Part shown: positions 16,317 through 24,733 of the stretch, piece by piece
Layout of the letters: each line of letters begins with the position of its first letter
Position numbering within the stretch: the first letter of the stretch is position 1
Assembly: GCA_945875335.1 (NCBI GenBank)
Contig: CAMCKD010000002.1
Coordinates: 1 to 64,000, forward strand
Origin: an uncultured Clostridia bacterium
GTDB taxonomy: Bacteria > Bacillota > Clostridia > Oscillospirales > Oscillospiraceae
Direction of reading: 5' to 3'
Length of the DNA: 64,000 nucleotides
Position numbers and translations under genes: made by a program
Notes under the pieces: model-generated
Database searches by the model: none
Seen by the model: only the letters and a program-made list of their open reading frames with translations
What the model was told of the DNA's origin: nothing

Positions 16317-17056
16317 TTTGAGTCCTCCAAAAAATCCCGCCGGTATTGGGAGGGGGTGACCCCTTCTGCTTTTTTGAACACCTTGGTAAACACGCGGTAA
16401 TCTCCATAGCCCACCTGTTCCGATACCTCCGCAATGGAAAGCCCTGTGGAGAGCAGCAGCTTTTTGGCCTTTTCCATCCGAATATTGGTCAGATATGCCA
16501 GGAAATTCACGCCGATTTCGCTCTTAAAAAGCTGGCTGATGTACTGTCCGCTGAGGTGGAATTCCTCCGCCAGCACCCCCAGGCTGATTTCCTCTGCCAG
16601 ATGCTCCTGTAAATAGCGGGTAATGCCCACGATGGGGCGTTCCTCACCCGGTTCATCACGTTCTTCGGATTGCTGTTGAAAGAGGGCGATTTTCAGATTG
16701 TCAATGCAGGTGCCGAATTCCTCATAGTTCACAGGCTTGAGGATATAGTCCGTGATTTTTAGCCGCAGCGCCTCCCGGCAATAGGAGAAATCGTCGTAGC
16801 CGGACACGATGACAAAAGCAATCTCCGGGTGCTTTGCCCGGCTGCACTGGATGACCTTCAATCCATTCATGATGGGAATGTTGATATCCATGATTACAAT
16901 GTCCGGCTTCAGACTGTCGATCTGGGCCAGGGCCTCCATTCCGTCCGATGCCTCACCCACCACCAGGCAGTCGTGAGCCTCCCAGTCGAACAGGTGCTTG
17001 AACCCTTCCCGAATCATGATTTCGTCGTCCACCAATAGAACCCTCAGTTTTTTCAT
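16313..17056 (-). CDS. Response regulator with AraC-type DNA-binding domain
   Basis: A 247-residue regulator. Residues 1-120 are a receiver domain with acidic residues near 10-11, phosphoacceptor Asp57 (VIMDINIPIMNG) and a conserved Lys in the KPVNYEE segment. Residues 150-245 are an AraC/XylS two-helix-turn-helix domain (FHLSGQYISQLFKSEIG and SEQVGYGDYRVFTKVFKKAEGVTP). This YesN layout pairs with LytS/YesM-type kinases. Its ATG overlaps the kinase stop as ATGA. Targets are unknown but may include the operon itself. Confidence 0.93.
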   Translation of the reverse strand: MKKLRVLLVDDEIMIREGFKHLFDWEAHDCLVVGEASDGMEALAQIDSLKPDIVIMDINIPIMNGLKVIQCSRAKHPEIAFVIVSGYDDFSYCREALRLKITDYILKPVNYEEFGTCIDNLKIALFQQQSEERDEPGEERPIVGITRYLQEHLAEEISLGVLAEEFHLSGQYISQLFKSEIGVNFLAYLTNIRMEKAKKLLLSTGLSIAEVSEQVGYGDYRVFTKVFKKAEGVTPSQYRRDFLEDSK

Positions 17057-18357
17057 TTTGATTCCTCCGCCAGCGGCAGCCGGATGTGGGCCGTCACGCC
17101 GCCAAATTCATTTTCCGTGTACCATAGACCGTATTCCCGGCCGCAGAGCAGTTTGATTCGCTTCTGTACGTTCAGAATGCCAATGCTGTTTCCCGTCAGC
17201 TTGGCGGGCTGCCGGTCATAGAAGTGCAGCATTTTGTCCACTGCCTCCAGCTTTCCGGGCGCAAAGCCGCTGCCCGTATCCTGAACGCGGATTTCCAGCT
17301 GATCTTCTCCCACCCGCCGGGCGGCGATGGTTACCTTACCCCGGTAGCCCTTGTTTTTCAGACCGTGGAGCAGACTGTTTTCCACAATGGGCTGCATGAT
17401 AAAGTTGGGCACCTGAGCGCCTCCCAAATTCGGGTCGATGTCGTATTCGCATTGAAGCTCCGGGTAGCGGTAGCACATCAGCTCCATGTAGGCTTCCAGC
17501 AGCTCCATTTCATCATCCAGCGTAACCATGGCTCTGTCCACCTTCACACTGAGCCGGAAGAAATCCACCAGGTGCATCAATAGCTCTGCAACCTTCTTAT
17601 CTCCGTTCAGCTGGGCCTGGATGCGGATGGTGTCCAGGGTGTTGTAGAGGAAGTGGGGATTGACCTGGCTTTTTAAGTACAGCATGGACATTTTTTGCTC
17701 CGTCAGCTCCGCTCTCAGAATATCCGGGTTTTCCAGAATCAGATAGAAGGCCAGGGTGATCAATGTGATGCCCATGCCGCTGATCAGCCAGGTGTGGTTG
17801 ATGCCCTGCAGGGTGGTGACGATCAGCTCCACCGTACATGCGATGGCGATGGCAGTTTTCTCCTTTTTCCGAATCTCCTTCCAATTGAAAAGCAGCAGTC
17901 CCGTGCCCAGTAGGAAATAAAATGCCACGCTGAGGTAGCAGAAGGTCACATGGATGCCGTCGGAGTAGTTTCCCTGGGGTGTGACGGCATAGTGGATGGG
18001 CAGCAGCATATTTCCCAGCTCTGCAACCACCAGGTAAACCCTGGCCAGTCCATCCAACGGCCGGGGCTTGCCGGTCTCTTCCTCCACCAGAATGGCGATG
18101 TATTGATAAAACAGGTAAAAAATCAGAATCATGGTGCCGATGAACAGCCGGTGGAACGTGTTGTTCAGAAACAGGGGCACCGTATCCAGGTGGTTTACGG
18201 TATACACTGTGATTCCGTCGAACACCAGATGACAAAGCACCACCGCCAGCAGCATGGAAAAGGTACTGTGCAGCTGGGAAAACTTCTTCTCTGCCGAAAA
18301 ATAGGAATAAGCCACAAATCCAAGCACCAAAAACAGCGCAATCTCCATCCGAAGCAT
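17053..18357 (-). CDS. LytS/YesM-type sensor histidine kinase
   Basis: A 434-residue kinase with about six N-terminal membrane helices over residues 1-210. A His_kinase domain follows, with the phosphoacceptor motif QVNPHFLYNTLDT, then an HATPase domain (IMQPIVENSLLHGLKN, DTGSGF, GIGILNVQKR-like segment). The start at 18357 has GGGAGGG 7 bases upstream; the longer frame to 18390 does not. It has no extracellular sensor domain of note, so it probably senses something in or at the membrane. It heads a three-gene operon with the response regulator and the flavin reductase. Confidence 0.9.
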   Translation of the reverse strand: MLRMEIALFLVLGFVAYSYFSAEKKFSQLHSTFSMLLAVVLCHLVFDGITVYTVNHLDTVPLFLNNTFHRLFIGTMILIFYLFYQYIAILVEEETGKPRPLDGLARVYLVVAELGNMLLPIHYAVTPQGNYSDGIHVTFCYLSVAFYFLLGTGLLLFNWKEIRKKEKTAIAIACTVELIVTTLQGINHTWLISGMGITLITLAFYLILENPDILRAELTEQKMSMLYLKSQVNPHFLYNTLDTIRIQAQLNGDKKVAELLMHLVDFFRLSVKVDRAMVTLDDEMELLEAYMELMCYRYPELQCEYDIDPNLGGAQVPNFIMQPIVENSLLHGLKNKGYRGKVTIAARRVGEDQLEIRVQDTGSGFAPGKLEAVDKMLHFYDRQPAKLTGNSIGILNVQKRIKLLCGREYGLWYTENEFGGVTAHIRLPLAEESK

Positions 18358-18516
18358 TTTGGTTCCCTCCCTTTCACATCCATTGTACATATTTTGCCTG
18401 AAAGATGATAGAGGAAAAACATATAAAAATGTGTCATTTCTTTAGGTGCCTTTCAGGAGCGGCCTGTGCATTTTTTCAGCCATGGGGCATATACTGTCCA
18501 ATCAGTTTTTGGAGGG

Positions 18517-18603
18517 ATGGATATGGAATCAAAGGATACAACACAATGGGATGTGGACGATCTGATTTTCGAAGAAGAGGACGGCGGAGCCAGCCAGCGA
18601 TAA
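18517..18603 (+). CDS. Tiny acidic ORF (26-28 residues)
   Basis: GGAGG at 18511-18515 precedes two in-frame ATGs at 18517 and 18523; the second is at ideal 7-base spacing. The 26-residue product is strongly acidic (DVDDLIFEEEDGG) with a Trp. A possible -10 TATACT lies at 18490-18495, but I see no good -35. It ends just before the prfB promoter, so it is a separate unit. I do not recognise it. It could be a small protein or a chance frame. Confidence 0.35.
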   Translation: MDMESKDTTQWDVDDLIFEEEDGGASQR

Positions 18604-18621
18604 AAATTCTTATTTTCAGTC

Positions 18622-18650
18622 TTTACAGGAAGAAAATTCTGGGTTATAAT
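18622..18650 (+). promoter_or_regulatory. prfB promoter
   Basis: TTTACA (18622-18627) and consensus TATAAT (18645-18650) are 17 bases apart. The start would be near 18657, leaving a leader of about 32 bases with a weak ribosome binding site (GAGAG). Confidence 0.8.
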
Positions 18651-18688
18651 AACGAAAGCTATGAAAATCTATGAAATGAGAGATTATT

Positions 18689-19816
18689 ATGAACATTGCC
18701 TTTGATACCTACAAGCAGAAGCTGAATGACTGCCGCCCCGCCCTGGAGGGACTGGCGGATTCTCTGAATATCTCCGGCCTGCGCAATGAGCTGGAACGGC
18801 TCCACGCCATGCAGGAGGCCCCTGGCTTCTGGGACGACCCGGAAAAGAGCCAGAAGGTTGCTGTCAAGACCCGGCAGACCGAGAACAAAATTGAGCGGTA
18901 TGAGAAAATGCTGGCTTCCTGGGATGACCTGATGACCATCTGCGAAATGGCCGCCGAGGAAGATGACGACTCCATGCTGGAAGAGCTGCAAACCGGCTTT
19001 GATACCCTGGCCGCGGAGATGGAGTCCTGCCGTCTGGAAACCCTGCTCACCGGCCACTATGACAAAAACAACGCCCTCATGAGCTTCCACGCCGGCGCTG
19101 GCGGCACCGAGGCCCAGGACTGGTGCCAGATGCTCTATCGGATGTACACCCGCTGGGCAGAGCGTCACGGCTTCACCTACAAGATCATGGATTATCTGGA
19201 AGGGGACGAGGCCGGGCTGAAATCCGCCGACATCATGATCGAAGGAGAGAACGCCTATGGTTTCCTGAAGGGGGAAAATGGCGTTCACCGACTGGTCCGG
19301 GTTTCTCCTTTTGATGCCAACGCCCGCCGCCAGACCTCCTTCTCCGCCATTGAGGTCATTCCCGACATCGAGGATGACAGCCAGGATGTGGAGATTCGGC
19401 CAGAGGATTACGAAATGCAGGTCTACCGCTCCTCCGGTGCCGGTGGCCAGCATATCAACAAGACCTCATCTGCCGTTCGACTGATTCACAAGGCCACGGG
19501 CATCGTGGTGTCCTGCCAGACCGAGCGCAGCCAGTTCCAGAACAAGGAGACCTGCTTGCGGATGCTGCGCAGTAAGCTGGTGGAGATCAAGGAGCGGGAG
19601 CACCTGGACAAGATTTCCGACATCAAGGGTGTTCAGCAGAAAATCGAATGGGGCAGCCAGATTCGCAACTATGTGTTTATGCCCTACACCCTGGTGAAGG
19701 ACACCCGCACCGGCTGCGAGACCTCCAATGTCAACGCTGTGATGGATGGAGCCCTTGACCCCTTCATCGAGAGCTATCTCAACTGCCTGGCTACCGGCAA
19801 TTGGGTACAGAAATAA
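18689..19816 (+). CDS. prfB: Peptide chain release factor 2
   Basis: A 375-residue class I release factor that reads UGA and UAA stops. The stop-codon tripeptide SPF is at residues 206-208, and the GGQ motif that triggers peptide release is at 252-254. The N-terminal helical domain is complete and continuous. In many bacteria prfB has an in-frame UGA near codon 26 that forces a +1 frameshift for autoregulation; this gene has no such stop or shift site and reads straight through. A promoter ends 38 bases upstream. It is monocistronic or read with secG, which has its own promoter. Confidence 0.95.
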   Translation: MNIAFDTYKQKLNDCRPALEGLADSLNISGLRNELERLHAMQEAPGFWDDPEKSQKVAVKTRQTENKIERYEKMLASWDDLMTICEMAAEEDDDSMLEELQTGFDTLAAEMESCRLETLLTGHYDKNNALMSFHAGAGGTEAQDWCQMLYRMYTRWAERHGFTYKIMDYLEGDEAGLKSADIMIEGENAYGFLKGENGVHRLVRVSPFDANARRQTSFSAIEVIPDIEDDSQDVEIRPEDYEMQVYRSSGAGGQHINKTSSAVRLIHKATGIVVSCQTERSQFQNKETCLRMLRSKLVEIKEREHLDKISDIKGVQQKIEWGSQIRNYVFMPYTLVKDTRTGCETSNVNAVMDGALDPFIESYLNCLATGNWVQK

Positions 19817-19846
19817 GGCTAAATTTTACGGAAAAGAGAAAAACAC

Positions 19847-19875
19847 TTGCTTTTTTCCTGGCGGTGTGATATACT
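19847..19875 (+). promoter_or_regulatory. secG promoter
   Basis: TTGCTT (19847-19852) and TATACT (19870-19875) are 17 bases apart. The start would be near 19882, giving a leader of about 80 bases. Confidence 0.7.
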
Positions 19876-19962
19876 GTTTTCCACATATGTGGTTTGCTGT
19901 CAAAAATGCAGGCCGGATCATATTCGCTGTCCGCGAATGGGGCGGAGGGAGGTTTGGTATTT

Positions 19963-20190
19963 ATGAAAACACTGCTGATTGTGATTGAGGCGCTGGCCAG
20001 CTTGGCTCTGATTGTGGTCGTGCTTCTGCAGTCCGGTAAGGAAGCAGGTCTGTCCGGCGCTCTGTCCGGTTCCTCCGATTCCTACCTGAGCAAGAACAAG
20101 AAGGGCGGCCTGGATCAGATTCTGGCTTCTTCCACCAAGTGGATCGCCATTGTTTGGGTTGTGATTACCCTGGTTCTGAGCTTGGTGTAA
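19963..20190 (+). CDS. secG: Preprotein translocase subunit SecG
   Basis: A 75-residue protein with two membrane helices (about 4-24 and 56-74) joined by a loop holding GLSGALSGSS, the pattern of SecG. SecG helps SecYEG move proteins across the membrane. The ATG at 19963 has GGGAGG about 10 bases upstream and starts directly in the first helix, as usual for the family. The gene has its own promoter and terminator. Confidence 0.92.
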   Translation: MKTLLIVIEALASLALIVVVLLQSGKEAGLSGALSGSSDSYLSKNKKGGLDQILASSTKWIAIVWVVITLVLSLV

Positions 20191-20210
20191 TTTCAGAATA
20201 TTGAACATAG

Positions 20211-20246
20211 GACCGCAGGAAATGCTCCTGCGGTCTTTGTTATTTT
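20211..20246 (+). terminator. secG terminator
   Basis: GACCGCAGGA (20211-20220) pairs perfectly with TCCTGCGGTC (20226-20235) around a 5-base loop. TTTGTTATTTT follows. Confidence 0.92.
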
Positions 20247-20251
20247 GCCTG

Positions 20252-20280
20252 ATGACTTTTGTCCGCGACTGTGATACAAT
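20252..20280 (+). promoter_or_regulatory. Extended -10 promoter of pepD
   Basis: TGATACAAT gives an extended -10 (TACAAT at 20275-20280). A weak -35, ATGACT (20252-20257), sits 17 bases before it. Confidence 0.55.
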
Positions 20281-20342
20281 GAGCCCTGTACCATGATGAA
20301 TGTAAGAAATCGTACACCCATTTGAAAGGAGTACAAAAAAAC

Positions 20343-21785
20343 ATGGAAGAAAAAAGATTAGCAGGGCTTGAGCCGAAGCTCGTATTTGATTATTTTGAGC
20401 AGCTGTGCGCGATCCCTCACGGTTCCCATAATACCAAGGCCATCAGTGATTTCCTGGTGTCCTTTGCCCAGGAGCAGGGCATCCGCTGTATCCAGGATGA
20501 GAGCAACAACATCATCCTCTTTGCCCCCGGTACCTGCGGCCTGGAAGACCATGAGCCCGTTGTTTTGCAGGGGCATATGGATATGGTATGCGAGAAGGAT
20601 GCGGACTGCCCTTTGAATATGGATACTGATGGCCTGGATTTGGCCCATGACAGCACCTCTGTCTTCGCCCGCGGCACCACCCTGGGCGGGGATGACGGCA
20701 TTGCTGTGGCCTATGCCATGGCTTTGATTGCGGATAAAACCATTCCACACCCGCCTCTGGAAGTCATTGTCACCGTGGATGAGGAAGTAGGCATGCTGGG
20801 TGCCAACGACATTGATGTTTCCATGGTGAAGGGCCGGAAGATGATCAACCTGGACTCCGAGGACGAAGGTGTTTTCACCGTCTCCTGTGCCGGCGGCGCC
20901 AGAGCCACTCTGAGCCTGAAGGTGGAGCGGAAGATGGTCTACGGCCCCTGCATCCGGCTCAGCGTTGACGGCCTGCAGGGCGGCCACTCCGGGGCAGAAA
21001 TCCACAAAAATCGCGCCAATGCCAACAAGGTCATGGGAGAGTTTATGAGCCGGATTCTGAAGCTCATGCCCCTGTGCCTGACTTCCTTCTCCGGCGGCAG
21101 CAAGGACAACGCCATTCCCCGTTCCTGCCAGGCCAACCTGGTCGCTATGGGCATTGGCCTCGAGCGCATCAATGCTATTGCCGAAGAGCTCCAGGCTGAA
21201 ATTCGGGAGAAATACGACGAGCCCGAAGCAACGGTTCAGGCCTTCGATGTGGACGCCCTGGGGGGCAACAGCCTGACCACCGAGGATACGGCCCGGGCGG
21301 TTGCGCTGCTGTGTGCCGTGCCCAATGGCGTGCAGAGCTACAGCGCCGATATCCCCGGCTTGGTGCAGACCAGCCTGAACCTGGGCATTGCTAAGCTGGG
21401 AGAACAGTTCAGCGTTACCTTCTCCGTCCGCAGCAGCGTGAACCAGGAGAAGGAGGAGCTGCTGCAAAAGCTGAGAGAGCTGTGCCAGTTCTATGATGGC
21501 AGCTATTCCCAGATGGGTGAATACCCCGCCTGGGAATACCGGAAGGATTCGCCTCTCCGGGATACCATGGTGAAAATCTACACGCAGATGTATGGACAGG
21601 AGCCCCAGGTGCTGGCGATTCACGCCGGGCTGGAATGCGGCTTACTGGGCGATAAGCTCCCGGGTCTGGACTGCGTGTCCATCGGGCCTCAGATGCACGA
21701 CATCCACACCAGCCGGGAAAAGCTGGAAATCGCTTCTACAGAGCGGGTTTGGAATTACCTCTGCGCCGTTCTGAAAGAATTATAA
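20343..21785 (+). CDS. pepD: Aminoacyl-histidine dipeptidase (cytosol nonspecific dipeptidase)
   Basis: A 480-residue M20-clan zinc dipeptidase. GHMDMVCEKD carries the first metal His and catalytic Asp. GGDDGIAVAYA supplies the bridging Asp, VDEEVGMLGA the general-base Glu and metal Glu, and the C-terminal HAGLECG a metal His. Length and motifs match PepD, which cleaves Xaa-His and other dipeptides in the cytoplasm. The ATG at 20343 follows AAAGGAG by 11 bases. The gene stands alone between its own promoter and terminator. Confidence 0.92.
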   Translation: MEEKRLAGLEPKLVFDYFEQLCAIPHGSHNTKAISDFLVSFAQEQGIRCIQDESNNIILFAPGTCGLEDHEPVVLQGHMDMVCEKDADCPLNMDTDGLDLAHDSTSVFARGTTLGGDDGIAVAYAMALIADKTIPHPPLEVIVTVDEEVGMLGANDIDVSMVKGRKMINLDSEDEGVFTVSCAGGARATLSLKVERKMVYGPCIRLSVDGLQGGHSGAEIHKNRANANKVMGEFMSRILKLMPLCLTSFSGGSKDNAIPRSCQANLVAMGIGLERINAIAEELQAEIREKYDEPEATVQAFDVDALGGNSLTTEDTARAVALLCAVPNGVQSYSADIPGLVQTSLNLGIAKLGEQFSVTFSVRSSVNQEKEELLQKLRELCQFYDGSYSQMGEYPAWEYRKDSPLRDTMVKIYTQMYGQEPQVLAIHAGLECGLLGDKLPGLDCVSIGPQMHDIHTSREKLEIASTERVWNYLCAVLKEL

Positions 21786-21800
21786 GAACGCTATCGAAAA

Positions 21801-21838
21801 CAGGCAATGGTGTATGAAAATCCATTGCCTGTTTACTT
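21801..21838 (+). terminator. pepD terminator
   Basis: CAGGCAATGG (21801-21810) pairs with CCATTGCCTG (21822-21831), followed by TTTACTT. The right arm also contains the -35 of the next promoter. Confidence 0.8.
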
Positions 21839-21853
21839 ATGATGTGGTATGAT
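21825..21853 (+). promoter_or_regulatory. Promoter of the M28 peptidase gene, overlapping the pepD terminator
   Basis: TTGCCT (21825-21830) and TATGAT (21848-21853) are 17 bases apart. The -35 is the right arm of the pepD terminator hairpin. Confidence 0.55.
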
Positions 21854-21884
21854 AGTGCTACCAAACAGATAGGAGGAAAGAAAA

Positions 21885-23111
21885 ATGAATTCCCAGCAGA
21901 TCATGCGTATTTTTGAGGACACTGCCTATGTCCGCATGGGCGGAAGGCCAGAGGAAAAGAAAACGGCGGAGTACCTCTGCCAGAAGGTGGCAGAATTGGG
22001 CCTGGAAGCATCCGTTGAGCCCTTCGAGGTTCCCATGGGGGACATGGAGGAAGCTTTTTTCCAGGCAGACGGGGTGAGCATCCCCTGCAAGGGCTACATG
22101 TGCTGCGGCAGCGGGGAGGTGGAGGCGCCATTTTACTATCTTCGCTCCACCGATGCCTGGTCACTGAGCCAGTGCAAGGGAAAAATCGTCCTGATTGATG
22201 GATATCTGGGCTATTGGGTCTACCAGGATTTGCTGGAAAATGGAGCGGTGGGCATCATCACCCACGATGGCAATGTGAACTATTCTGACCGGGACATCGA
22301 CCAGCGGGAGCTGCGCAGCTACGTCCACAACGGCAAGAAGCTGCTGGCTGTTAATATCAATACCAAGGATGCTGTTTCCCTGGTGAACAAGGGCGTGTCC
22401 AGGGCGAAAATTTCCGTGAAGCAGCGAGAGTACACCGGCACCTCCCAGAATGTGATTTTGGATATGCCCGGTCAGCTGGATGAATACATTGTTCTCACTG
22501 CCCACTATGACTCCACCTCTTTGTCCCAGGGAGCCTATGACAACATGTCCGGCTCTGTTGGCCTTTTGGGAATTGCGGAGCATTTCGCAAAGAATCCCCA
22601 CCGCTATGGACTGCGCTTTGTCTGGTGCGGCAGTGAGGAACGTGGCCTGCTGGGCTCCAAGGCTTATTGTGCCGCTCATGAGGAAGCGCTTTCCAAGGTG
22701 GTTTTGAACATCAACCTGGATATGATCGGCTGCATTATGGGCAAATTCATCGCCTGCGCCACAGCGGAGGAAAAGCTGGTGGGCTACATGGAGTATTTGG
22801 CTTTCGAGCAGGGCCTTGGCATCCATGCCTATCAGGATGTTTACTCCAGTGACTCCACTCCTTTTGCCGATAAGGGCGTTCCCGCTGTTTCCTTTGCCCG
22901 CAGAGCTCCAGCCAACACCGCCACCATCCACAACAGCTATGACACCATGGCCCTGATGAGCGGAGAGCAGATGGTGGAGGATATCGAATTTCTCATTCAG
23001 TTCACAAATAGAATGGCCAACGCCCAGCGCTGCCCGGTGGATCGCCAAATGCCGGACAACATGAAAGAAAAGCTGGACATCTATCTGAACAGAAAGAGAG
23101 CTCCCAAGTAA
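21885..23111 (+). CDS. M28 family zinc aminopeptidase with PA-like domain
   Basis: A 408-residue peptidase. Residues around 100-200 look like a protease-associated insert (KIVLIDGYLGY, GIITHDG). The two-zinc catalytic domain follows, with AHYDS (His, Asp), YDNMSG, the general-base pair in GSEERG, NLDMIG and the final IHNSYD. There is no signal peptide, so it is probably cytoplasmic, unlike many M28 proteins that are secreted. AGGAGG lies 8 bases before the ATG. It is next to another dipeptidase gene, so the two may share a role in peptide use, though each has its own promoter. Confidence 0.88.
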   Translation: MNSQQIMRIFEDTAYVRMGGRPEEKKTAEYLCQKVAELGLEASVEPFEVPMGDMEEAFFQADGVSIPCKGYMCCGSGEVEAPFYYLRSTDAWSLSQCKGKIVLIDGYLGYWVYQDLLENGAVGIITHDGNVNYSDRDIDQRELRSYVHNGKKLLAVNINTKDAVSLVNKGVSRAKISVKQREYTGTSQNVILDMPGQLDEYIVLTAHYDSTSLSQGAYDNMSGSVGLLGIAEHFAKNPHRYGLRFVWCGSEERGLLGSKAYCAAHEEALSKVVLNINLDMIGCIMGKFIACATAEEKLVGYMEYLAFEQGLGIHAYQDVYSSDSTPFADKGVPAVSFARRAPANTATIHNSYDTMALMSGEQMVEDIEFLIQFTNRMANAQRCPVDRQMPDNMKEKLDIYLNRKRAPK

Positions 23112-23118
23112 AACGCAT

Positions 23119-23146
23119 CCCCCTGACGCTTTCCAACGTCAGGGGG
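23119..23146. terminator. Hairpin between convergent genes
   Basis: CCCCCTGACG (23119-23128) pairs perfectly with CGTCAGGGGG (23137-23146) around 8 bases. The flanks are only moderately T-rich: AAAATGC on the plus strand and ATGCGTTTTAC on the minus strand. It is probably shared by the M28 gene and asnS. Confidence 0.65.
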
Positions 23147-23156
23147 AAAATGCTGT

Positions 23157-24548
23157 TTACAGTTCGCAGTTGCCTACGGTGCGGGGGAAGGGGATGGCAT
23201 CCCGGATGTTGCTGACGCCGGTGAGGTACATCACGCAGCGCTCAAAGCCCAAGCCGAAGCCGGCGTGACGGGCGGAGCCGTATTTGCGCAGATCCATATA
23301 GAAATCGTAGTCCTCGGCCCGCATGCCCAGCTCCTCGATTCTGGCTTTCAGCAGATCGTAGTTGTCTTCACGCTGGCTTCCGCCGATGATCTCGCCGATG
23401 CCGGGCACCAGGCAGTCCATAGCGGCCACGGTCTTTCCGTCGGGATTCAGCTTCATATAGAAGGCCTTGATCTCCTTGGGGTAGTCGGTGACGAACACGG
23501 GGCGCTTAAAGATTTCCTCCGTCAGGAACCGCTCGTGCTCCGTCTGCAGGTCGCTGCCCCAGTGGACGGGGTAGTCAAACTGGGCGTTATGCTCTTCCAG
23601 AATCTTTACCGCTTCGGTGTAGGTGATGCGGCCGAAATCGCTGTTCAGCACATGGTTCAGACGCTCCAGCAGGCCGGTGTCCACCCGCTCATTGAAGAAG
23701 GCCATTTCCTCAGGGGCATGCTCCAGCACATAGGAGATGATGAATTTAATCATGTCCTCCGCCAGGCGCATATCGTCATCCAGGTCGGCAAAGGCGATCT
23801 CCGGCTCGATCATCCAGAACTCAGCGGCATGCCGGGTGGTGTTGGAGTTCTCCGCCCGGAAGGTGGGGCCGAAGGTGTAGATGTTCTTAAAGGCCATGGC
23901 AAAGGTCTCGCCGTTGAGCTGGCCGGAAACGGTGAGGTTGGTGGGCTTGCCGAAGAAATCCTGGCTGAAATCCACCTTGCCGTCCTCGGTCTTGGGGATG
24001 TTGTTCAGGTCAAGGGTAGTCACCTGGAACATCTCGCCCGCGCCCTCGCAGTCGGAGCCGGTGATCAGGGGCGTGTGGACATAGACAAAGTCCCGCTCCT
24101 GGAAGAATTTATGGATGGCATAGGCTGCCAGGCTGCGGACGCGGAATACCGCCTGGAACAGATTGGTGCGGGGCCGCAGATGGGGCATGGTGCGCAGGAA
24201 CTCCACGCTGTGGCGCTTTTTCTGCATGGGATAGTCGCCGGTGGAATCTCCCTCCACTACCACAGAGGAAGCCTGAATTTCAAAGGGCTGCTGGGCGTCG
24301 GGCGTCAACAGCACGCTGCCCTTCACAATCAGCGCCGCGCCCACGTTCACCTTGGTAATGGCCTGGAAATTCTCCATGGCATCGGTATAAACCACCTGAA
24401 CCGGGGTGAAATAAGTACCGTCATTCAGGGTAATAAAGCCAAACTGTTTGCTCTTTCGATTGAATCGAACCCAGCCGCCAATCTCCACTTCCTTGCCGGC
24501 ATATTCCGCCGTGTTCTTGAACAGCTCTCTGACAGAAACCAGATTCAT
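23157..24548 (-). CDS. asnS: Asparagine-tRNA ligase
   Basis: A 463-residue class IIb aminoacyl-tRNA synthetase that charges tRNA-Asn. Residues 1-110 are the OB-fold anticodon-binding domain ([22 protein letters not shown]). The catalytic domain has motif 2 ([20 protein letters not shown]) and motif 3 ([15 protein letters not shown]). The sequence fits AsnS rather than AspS, which is much longer in bacteria. AGAGG lies 10 bases before the ATG. It has a clear promoter and no T-box. With asnA at 60010 the cell can make asparagine and load it directly. Confidence 0.95.
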   Translation of the reverse strand: MNLVSVRELFKNTAEYAGKEVEIGGWVRFNRKSKQFGFITLNDGTYFTPVQVVYTDAMENFQAITKVNVGAALIVKGSVLLTPDAQQPFEIQASSVVVEGDSTGDYPMQKKRHSVEFLRTMPHLRPRTNLFQAVFRVRSLAAYAIHKFFQERDFVYVHTPLITGSDCEGAGEMFQVTTLDLNNIPKTEDGKVDFSQDFFGKPTNLTVSGQLNGETFAMAFKNIYTFGPTFRAENSNTTRHAAEFWMIEPEIAFADLDDDMRLAEDMIKFIISYVLEHAPEEMAFFNERVDTGLLERLNHVLNSDFGRITYTEAVKILEEHNAQFDYPVHWGSDLQTEHERFLTEEIFKRPVFVTDYPKEIKAFYMKLNPDGKTVAAMDCLVPGIGEIIGGSQREDNYDLLKARIEELGMRAEDYDFYMDLRKYGSARHAGFGLGFERCVMYLTGVSNIRDAIPFPRTVGNCEL

Positions 24549-24582
24549 TGGGAATTACCTCTCTTCCGAAAAAATATAGATT

Positions 24583-24611
24583 AGTATACGCCAATTCGGC
24601 GAATTTTACAA
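24583..24611 (-). promoter_or_regulatory. asnS promoter
   Basis: Read on the minus strand, TTGTAA (24606-24611) and TATACT (24583-24588) are 17 bases apart. The spacer holds an inverted repeat, CGCC-GAATT-GGCG, that could be an operator. Confidence 0.75.
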
Positions 24612-24661
24612 GAGGCAATGGAAAATTTTATTGAAAAAATCAAAAAAATCTTTTATGATGG

Positions 24662-24708
24662 TGTAACCTTTTCCTTTCTTTTGCGCCTTGATGGGTGTAG
24701 GGCCCTAC
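24662..24708 (+). promoter_or_regulatory. Putative ECF sigma-dependent promoter with a 12-bp palindrome
   Basis: TGTAACC (24662-24668) and CGCCTT (24684-24689), with about 15 bases between AACC and CGCC, match the AAC / CG pattern of ECF sigma promoters; there is no sigma-A promoter in this gap. A perfect palindrome GTAGGGCCCTAC (24697-24708) lies at the expected start point. Self-regulation by the sigma factor encoded just downstream is the natural inference. Confidence 0.5.
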
Positions 24709-24733
24709 AGAGAAACAACAGGAGGTGCTGATT

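Noticed and set aside
20322..20342. Upstream TTG start for pepD
   Set aside because: It lies at the edge of the ribosome binding site, and the ATG at 20343 fits the family N-terminus.
24697..24708. Palindrome GTAGGGCCCTAC as a terminator
   Set aside because: It has no loop and no T-run, and lies right before the sigma gene.
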